Assembly: GCA_023159155.1 (NCBI GenBank)
Contig: JAJNNX010000004.1
Location: 1,674,001-1,738,000, forward strand
DNA: 64,000 nt
Direction: 5' to 3'
DNA from: Ustulina deusta
Taxonomy: Eukaryota; Ascomycota; Sordariomycetes; Xylariales; Xylariaceae
Shown here piece by piece: positions 56,704 through 64,000 of this stretch (its first letter is position 1; each line of letters begins with the position of its first letter). The notes under the pieces were generated by a model. It was not told where the DNA came from, ran no database searches, and saw nothing but the letters and a program-made list of their open reading frames with translations. A program made the translations under genes and the position numbers.

Positions 56704-58010
56704 TTAGAACCGATGAGGCTTCATGTTCCAGGACCAATGTGATCTCGGATCGTCGGCTAGAATCCTCATTTGTCGAACGTCAGTCGCATGAGGGCCACTC
56801 TCAACCAGACCAGCCTCAACAGACAGCCGAGCATATTTCTTCGCCAGGCCTGCTTTTCCAAATAAGTTGTAGTTGAGCGCGGCAAGTGTATATGCCCCCG
56901 CAATTTTGTATTCCAGACCCTCTGTTCTGTATAAATCAACATACTCCTCGATCATGGCTGGTGAAGATGCTCTGCTGTTGAAGTCAGATAGTTCGCTTTC
57001 GATCCGAGAAATGGCAAGTAGTCGGCTGTCTGAAGCATCTGATTCCCTCTTGGGCAGTGTACAATGGGAACAAGCACAAGAAAACCCTAGTGAGTTTTGC
57101 ATTCGCTCTTGGCGCACTGACCGAATCTCTAAAGCATCTATATAGGAGATGGTGAGCTCTTCTCCAGGTTCGATATCTCTGACAGCATGAGTGTAATGCG
57201 TCAGGTGTTGGTCGACGAAAAACGCTAGACTAGTCTATGTTAACCTTTCAACGCTATCAGGTAAACGTAACGCAACTTCGTTACTTACTTCGGTCTACAA
57301 TCATGATTTAAAATTGACACCTCGGGGAAGTTCCCGTAATGGAAGCCATCATAATCGCCAAGCGCTACCTGAAACGAGTTTGTAAACAGAATGTCGGTGA
57401 TCTTGTGGCCGCCCATTGTACCACTTTGGGCCAAATAACTTTCTTTTCTGGCCTTTGGCAAGTTATTAACTGCCATATCCATCAAGTAGTAGATGTCTTC
57501 AAGCTGGAGCTCCCTAAACGCATTTCGGTGCACAAGGAGAGAAGGGTTTGCAGCCATAATTCTCTCGCCTCTGCGAATCTTCCTCGTGGCAATTAGGCCC
57601 TTGCCTTTGGCTGGAATTTCGACGATGCGTGCCTTTTCATAACCCGTCTTCGAGACTGTTTCCGGTATTTGAATCTGTGCTATCCGAATGTGATTCGATG
57701 CTGTTGTGACTAATGATATTCCTTTGCCGAGGAAGTCATTACTGGTATAAACACAGTATTCACCGAAGCAATCAGGAGAAGTGCTCCATGTGTTGCTTTC
57801 CAGACCATTATTATTATTATGCAGGTGGGAGCTTCCGCGGTCTCGTATGTCGTTTGGTGAATCCATTGCATTCATTGGAGAGTACACGAACTGCTCAAAA
57901 GCTGAAGGAAGCCTGCTCCATGGGCAAGTGTTCTGGTCAGTATATGCTTGCAAGGCATACCCCATGGGTAAAACAGCTGTGAGCAATGGGCAACAGAAGG
58001 TGGCTCGCAT
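56704..58010 (-). CDS. SET-domain protein, fungal SET5/6-like group
   Basis: Two exons, 58010-57289 and 57229-56704 (59-nt intron, GTAAGT donor, CTAG acceptor), giving 415 aa. The SET domain shows GKGLIATRKIRRGERIMAANP, then FPEVSILNHDCRPN completed across the intron (NHDCxPN cofactor motif), PGEELTISYIDAL (catalytic tyrosine) and a post-SET FSCACSHCTL zinc site. A helical C-terminal part follows. The N-terminus MRATFCCPLLTAVLPMGYALQA is hydrophobic and could act as a signal peptide, unusual for a methyltransferase, though a different first exon is possible. SET enzymes transfer methyl groups from S-adenosylmethionine to lysines; many members of this expanded fungal group are uncharacterised and may be inactive. 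All core motifs are present here. Confidence 0.78.
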
Positions 58011-59400
58011 GGTTGCTTTAGTTGTGTCCGGTCAATACCACAAGAAATGTCGAGGTAGTGCAGTTTTGGTAAACTCATGGGGCCTGGATAAAATATATTG
58101 CCGCATAAACAAATGGTATTCATTGAAGTGGAAGGCATATATATAATTTATAGTATAAATGCTACAGCCATGCACATATGTACCTATGTTAGACTTCTTG
58201 CTTACCCGTGCTCATTGTTTCAATTTATTAGCATTACCGTGGCTGTGGCACCTCATGGGTAGCATTTGTGGCTGAAACGAAACAAAACTCAGACTGCTTA
58301 TGTTTGACCAGTGTGCCCCTAGCTGAGTTCCGTCAGCACGGGCTCGGGTGACTGTGGGCGTAAATATGTGTATCATTCATATACAAGAAAACGGTTCTCA
58401 AAACGGATAGCTTTAAATTTTTTATTGCCGTACTACTATAGAATAACTACCTAACTACCTAGTATATAAACAGTAAACACTATCCTCAAGGTGGTCATGT
58501 GACCTTGCGCCTGGGTTCGTGCACCCTACGTGTAGATACATAGCCATGCTTCTGTGATTTCTTTCCTTCATCATGGCATAACAAATGAGTATTCCCTCAG
58601 GGTTTTTCTCCATAATACGTTAACATAGAGTCTTCCTCCTCGGCATGGAGCGGGATGGAAGAAATCAAATCGAAGCATAGTGACACCGGTTGCTTGGGTC
58701 GTCTTTCCCAGTATACTAGTAGAGATTGCATCATACATACCCGGCGAGGCGAAATCTAATTGAGTGAGGAGTAATTGGGCCAGCTATAATATAAGTTAGG
58801 TAAGCTTATTCAATTGAGAAATAACTTCGCATGGGGCGGTAGAGAAGCTTTTCGGTAATTCCCTAGTACTAGATCTCTGTGCTTTCGCCCGAGGGTTTTC
58901 CGAATGTACCCCTGGGCTCCGATATGTAAGAGATGAGATTTCTCGTTTGCTCAGCTCGCTGACTAATAAAGTGTTAGCTATAAACTATGTTCTATCTAGG
59001 GTATTGGCTAACTTCAGCCGCAATCCGCTACGTAAACTATTATCTCCCGAATGCTCACATTAGGCTTATCGTTGTCGAATCCGGTAATACTCATATTTTT
59101 CATGTTAAGATCTAGTTAATTATCAGGAGCTATGGTAGTATACTTTCAAGTTCCAGGTAGGATAATATACAAACTTGTGTAGACTAAGGCCTTCCGGCCA
59201 ATTGCTTAGATGCCTACTGCAATATGAGGAACTCAGTACGGAAGGGTGTGATGACTCATTGTGGCGGTGCGAGGGTCCCGCCCTCTCCTCCGTAGCCGCC
59301 GGGCCTCCGTTTTGCCATCGGCGTGCTGACCCACTAAGGCACCGTATTGAAGGAAACAGAACGGTCGAACCCACCTAGGGTATGCTATTCCTCCCGCCCC
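58011..59400. other. Intergenic, transition to the AT-rich block
   Basis: No gene is supported. A GC-rich patch at about 59,240-59,330 stands out against AT-rich flanks. Confidence 0.4.
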
Positions 59401-61649
59401 GAACAATGCTGTTTTTACTTAGGCCACCCTTTTTATTACATTTTTCCTGGATTGCAATAGGCTTACTAGCTGATCTTTTAATAGAGCTGCCGAAAATGCG
59501 CTAGGAACTAATAATAAGTTTTATAGCTATAGAACAACTTTTTTATGCTTAATTCTGCTTCGCGGGTATAAAAAAGAACCTAGTTCTAGTTTATTTAAAT
59601 CTAAGAGCTACAGTTTAATATTTTTTGTTTTTTTATAAATATTACAAACTTTTTTTTAATTATTTTTAAAAATAGCAACTAGTTATAATAAGCTTATACT
59701 ATATAAACAGTATTTTATAGCTTTGTTTTTTTATAAAAAAAGCCGGACAATAGCCCAAAAATATTTTAAAAAATATATTATATAACTTATTAAAAATAAG
59801 CTTTTTGTAGCTAAAAATACTTAAAAAAAACAAAATTAGCTTTAAAAGCAGTAGACCTAGTAAGCTTTACTTTTTAAACTTTTTTACTTTTTTATAATTT
59901 ATTTTATTTTAGTTAATTTATTTATAGTAATATATTAATAAAAATTTTTATAAATATTATAACAATATTAGAATTAGTAATTAAAAATTATAGCTTGATT
60001 TTGTACTACGTTTTTAAAACTTTAATACTTAGGCGTTTTTTAGATTATTTTTTTATATTTATATTAAATTTTTGATTTAGAAACAGCCTATGTTTAATAA
60101 TTACAAATATAAATATAAAAAAATATTAAACTTAGCTTTTAGCCTGATTAAAATGTGGCGAAAGCTTGTGGCTTTTATAGACTACAAAGTAATAAAAAAA
60201 CAAAAAAAAAACAAGCTTGCTTAAGCTAATATATAAAAGCTAAAGTAGATTAGCAAAAATAAAAGCAGCTAAAAAAGCCCTGCTTATTTATTAATAAAAA
60301 TATTTCTAATATAATATTGGTTTATTATTAAGTAAACTTAGTAGTTTTTACTATTAAAATATTATTATTAATATATTTTTTTAATATAATAAATATTTAC
60401 TAAGCTAGTTATTAAAATAGGCTTAAATATAAATTTAACCTATTAAAAAATTGCTATAATAAGTACTAATATAAAAGTAACCCTTTAAACGCTATAATTA
60501 AAAGCAAACAATATATTTTATAACCTAAAAACTAGGGTATTTTTTTATGCTATTATTTTATTAGCTACTATTAGCAGTTTTTAGCTAGGTATATTATTAA
60601 ATTTGATTTATTCCTAATTTTATGTAACTATAGTATATAATCCAACCAATTTAGCTAGAACCTAGATTGTTATAACAATAAATATTAAAAAAAATAAAAT
60701 TAAAAAAATAGCTAAAACTAGTTGCGCTTGGAACAGTAGTAAGTAAATAGAATAATATTTATTTAGTTTTATAAAAATTGCTAATTTGCTTACTAGTATT
60801 AGATTTTTTATTACTTTAATCCTAAATTGTATGTTTTGCTTTATTAGCTTAATTTTAATACGGGGCGTCCAAACAAATAGCTTTAACTCTAACTTTATAA
60901 TAGTTAATTAGATATTTAACCGTCCAAATCTAAAACATATAGATTTTGTACTTTTTCGATAAAAGATAGAAATATTTAAATAAAAAATCTTTCCTATATT
61001 TTATAAAACGTTTAATAACTTGTAATACTGTATGCTTTTAGTTAGTAGTACCTGTAAGGACGTACGCTTTTATAGCTTATAAGTAGGCATAGGTGCAAAT
61101 CTGGATAGTACGCTTGCTTTCTGCTTTAGCTCCCTCTAAATTTATAAATAATATAAACAATTTAGTTTACTAATACTATTTACTAGGTATTCTTTCTAAT
61201 GCTTTATATAATTATATTCTATTTTATATAACTTATATGTTTGAATTAAATTATTAGTTGTTTTATATATATGCCGACTTAATATAATTAGTATTTAAAG
61301 CAAACATAAGAAATTATAGCTAGCTTTTTGCAAAACTTTATAATGTTTTTTTAAGTAGAAATATAAATACTTTAGCTAACATTAGCCCAAAGAAAGAACT
61401 TTAGTTCAAAGAACAAAAAGATATAATTATGCTTTGTAATACTATTAAAAAAATAACTAATCTAAAAGAACAAGCATGTTTTTATATAAATCTGAATAAC
61501 TTTGTTAAAACGCTTAGCTAGCTAAAACTCTAAAATAACCAGGCTAAGTACTTTAAGCAAGTCGACTATCTTTAAGCATAAGGATATACTACTAATAAAA
61601 TCTGCGCGCCTAACAAAAAAAAAACTCTGTTACTACGAGCTATTGCAAG

Positions 61650-62250
61650 GATTTTTTGGTTGTTATATGCTTTTGTTAAGGAGCAGGCCGCAAACCACAC
61701 GTGTTGCTCGAGATATTATATGTCCTTTCTCCTGGCATACCTCACTAATGCACCACTAACCGTCTTAGATAAGCTGGAATTAAAGCAAGAAAAGAAAGCC
61801 TGGGCCAACCTTAGTCCTATCTCCTAAGATGGACTATTTCGCTATCTTCTCTATAAAAAGCTATATACCGGTTGGAGCGCCTTAATACAATATTACAAGG
61901 CCTTGCACACCGATAATATAACCTTTAGCCGGCTGTTCTCATGCCCCGAATATCAATTAATAGGACTAAAAAAAACGTTGATCGGGAGTGCTCGCCAATA
62001 GAGTAACTATATTAAAAAGGTACACGGAAAAGTATATACGCCCAATTAGAACTTTTAACAGAACCCATTAGTACAGCCTTGCTATCTCTGCCTTTCCAAG
62101 CTTACTACTGAAGCCGGGCTAATTAGCTATTTAAATCGCTATATTCAAAACAGATCTTGCCAATGGCCCACTACTTGCTAACTTTGCCCTAACGTTTCTT
62201 TTAATAACGTATGGGCGTGGCTTCGGTATTTAAAAGTTGGTTATATACTA
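61650..62250 (+). pseudogene. Gene relic in the AT-rich block, unidentified
   Basis: One frame can be followed for about 600 bases with only a few stops. It reads AFVKEQAANHTCCSRYYMS, FLLAYLTNAPLTVLDKLELK, KKLYTGWSALIQYYKALHT, LFSCPEYQLIGLKKTLIG, CYLCLSKLTTEAGLISYLN and NNVWAWLRYLKV. Stops at SPIS*DG, SARQ*SN, PN*NF*QN and TTC*LCPN all fit CAA/CAG to TAA/TAG changes. Cys pairs hint at a zinc-binding module. The parent family is not recognised; a transposon or fungal repeat gene is possible. Confidence 0.55.
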
Positions 62251-63599
62251 TTTATATAGATATGCCCTATGTATAGCTATATTTACACTGCCTCGAGCAG
62301 ATTAACTAAGCATTTCACTTCAAGTTATACCTAAGACTTTCAACGTTTTTTTTAATGCCCTATTTACAAACAAAATAGTACTAAAACTATACATATTATT
62401 AATAGGTTCTTGTCCTGGCATATGTACCTAATAACAGCAACTAATACTTGCTAACGTACCCCAAACAAGATTTCCAGAAAAATACTAGGCTAAACTAGGC
62501 ATTAATCAACCCGGTTCAAAATTAAACAATATTAAACTAATATTATATCTATAATAACAAAAAATAACATCACGCTTCAACTATACTAAGCATATCTAGC
62601 AGCCTTTCGTTATCTCCCAATTTAAGTATAGCTACAAATAGATCGTTAGATTCCACTATAGTCGAGATTTCCAATAAATATAATAGCAATATTTCTAAAC
62701 AGAACTTTTATTTTAGCTATAAAAAATCTAAAGCGCTACAGCCATTAGCAGACTTACTTTGTATTTCTAAAACACATACAAAGTTAGAACTGCTACCCGT
62801 CCTAATAAAGCTAGTTAACCCAGTCTTAAGAGATTACTAAAACTTAAAGGACGTATTAGCAAAAACTAACAAATTAACTACTAATTTAAGCCTTAATTTA
62901 TAACAGCTAAAGTTTATAAATATTAATAAACATTATGCAATTAATTATATACTCAAACATTAAAATAAAAACCTTTTCTTCTTAAAATAACAAAAAAACA
63001 AAAACTATTAATAGGTTTAACGGAAAGATATTAATACTAACTTAGTTCAAAGCTTTTAAAAAAATTATATAAAAATTAGTCTCAAAATAAACAAGGTATT
63101 AGTAACCCAAAAACAATATAAAAAAATCAAGTATCATATTCGCTAGTTTGGCTATCTAGTAGAAAAAGATATATAAGTTCTAAAAAAACAAATAAATCCA
63201 GAGCTGGTAAAAAAATATAAACTAAAAAAAGCTATATTAAAAAGCCAAAAGAAATATCAAACAAGACATTAAATAAGTTTTTGGTCTGTTCTAATAATAT
63301 AAGACTTTAAATATTTGCATAATATTATTTTAATTGCCTTTTAGTTTAACTATATTATAGCTATAGATTTAGAATAGATTTTCTAGATTATATAGCCTGG
63401 TTAGGGCTATATATAAAAATGGCTTAGTTTTTTTTTAAACAAATAGTAGCTATAATCTTGCTAACCTATTATAAAATGCACCGATTGCAATTATTAGGCT
63501 ATAGCTGGTCTACTATAGATATATTAGTATAATTATAAAAATTTAGTTTATTAAAAACATACTTTTTAAAATAGTTAATTATTATATATTATTAAAAAT

Positions 63600-63865
63600 G
63601 ACCTAAGTTTTAAAATAATTTGGTCTATATATAGTTTAATAGTTTTGTAGTATTTGTTAATATATTTCTTTAGCTTTTTTAAACTTGCTTTAGTTGCTAT
63701 ATAAAATGCTTAAGTTATTAACTATATCGAGAGTTGATATGTAGTCGGGTCCAAAGGCCTTTTTATAACTTTTTAGCGCCTGCTAGTACATCTCCTCAGC
63801 TTTTTTGAGCTTATTTTAATTGCTATATAAATTGCCCAAGCTATTAAAGATCCAGCTTGCCTTAT
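63600..63865 (-). pseudogene. Relic of kinesin-light-chain-type TPR gene
   Basis: On the minus strand two consecutive 42-residue units can be read: NSLGNLYSN*NKLKKAEEMY with *QALKSYKKAFGPDYISTLDIV, and the next unit VNNLSILYSN*SKFKKAKEIY with *QILQNY. The 42-residue period and the NLGxLYxxQGKxxEAExxYxxAL pattern are those of fungal kinesin-light-chain TPRs, often found in NLR-type and repeat proteins. Each stop (*) falls on the two conserved Gln positions per unit, as expected for C-to-T mutation on the coding strand. Further decayed units may continue toward 64,000 and below 63,600. Confidence 0.75.
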
Positions 63866-64000
63866 TATCTATAATTCTATATAAAATTGCCTTTTTTTGT
63901 TTTGCAACATACTAAAAAAGTTATTTTTATATTAATTACTATTTACCTATATTTTAACTAAAAATATATAATACTATATATAGAATCGCAAACCTTATAA

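Larger units (their letters stand above)
59401..64000. repeat. Extremely AT-rich, probably RIP-mutated block
   Basis: By eye well above 70% A+T, full of TTTTTA, TATA and AGCTTA words, with CpG rare and no long open frame. The switch near 59,400 is abrupt. Within it two relics can still be read (61,650-62,250 plus strand; 63,600-63,865 minus strand). Both show stops where glutamine codons would be expected, as C-to-T mutation produces. The whole block is most simply an old repeat or duplicated segment inactivated by RIP, possibly toward a chromosome end or centromere. Confidence 0.75.

Noticed and set aside
59123..59378. GC-rich patch as a tRNA or rRNA fragment
   Set aside because: No complete T-loop plus anticodon arrangement or recognisable rRNA segment could be drawn.
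1..64000. CRISPR arrays, bacterial operons, riboswitches
   Set aside because: The window is fungal; no regular spacer-repeat pattern or bacterial signal was seen.

Overview
The window is nuclear DNA of a filamentous ascomycete (Pezizomycotina, probably a sordariomycete; the class is inferred). The genes carry short introns (mostly 46-90 nt) with GTRNGY donors and CTAAC/CTGAC branch sites. The housekeeping set is fungal: Pta1, Coa3, Dep1, Nop12, Ssr4, Gnd1, Dga1. Exon joins given here were derived by hand from splice motifs, phase and expected protein families; no alignment or search was run.

Region 1 (1-40,000) is a mostly ordinary, gene-rich core. In order it holds a SHE3-like coiled-coil gene cut by the window edge, a divergent pair (DUF7580-type protein and a C2H2 zinc-finger protein with a probable 3' frameshift), PTA1 (6 exons, one GC-AG intron), a small three-exon COA3 gene, DEP1, NOP12, a GPI-anchored Ala/Ser-rich secreted protein, SSR4, GND1 (6-phosphogluconate dehydrogenase), an RBM42-like RNA-binding protein, an SLC35C2/Ymd8-like transporter, a small unknown ORF, a DGAT2-type acyltransferase and a PI-PLC-like protein. 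Intergenic spaces are long (0.5-2.2 kb) and carry scattered CCTAGGTA/AGGTA-type short repeats.

Region 2 (41,500-58,000) is accessory and partly decayed. A UDP-glucose 6-dehydrogenase faces a UDP-xylose-synthase-like gene across about 1 kb; together they would make UDP-glucuronate and then UDP-xylose, but the second gene is truncated at its 3' end. Next come a membrane-protein fragment, a Zn2Cys6 regulator broken by two frameshifts and a stop, an intact DHA2-type MFS transporter, and two degraded FAD-oxidoreductase relics. Between the relics lie a near-perfect 200-bp foldback element (two 99-nt arms) and a small unrecognised protein made of two internal repeats. A SET-domain protein gene closes the region. 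The mix of regulator, transporter, oxidoreductases and sugar-nucleotide enzymes looks like a dismantled metabolic cluster (inference).

Region 3 (59,400-64,000) is extremely AT-rich with no intact gene. It holds two recognisable relics: a gene-like island near 61,650-62,250, and on the minus strand two 42-residue kinesin-light-chain TPR units whose glutamine codons have become stops. This pattern fits repeat-induced point mutation (RIP).
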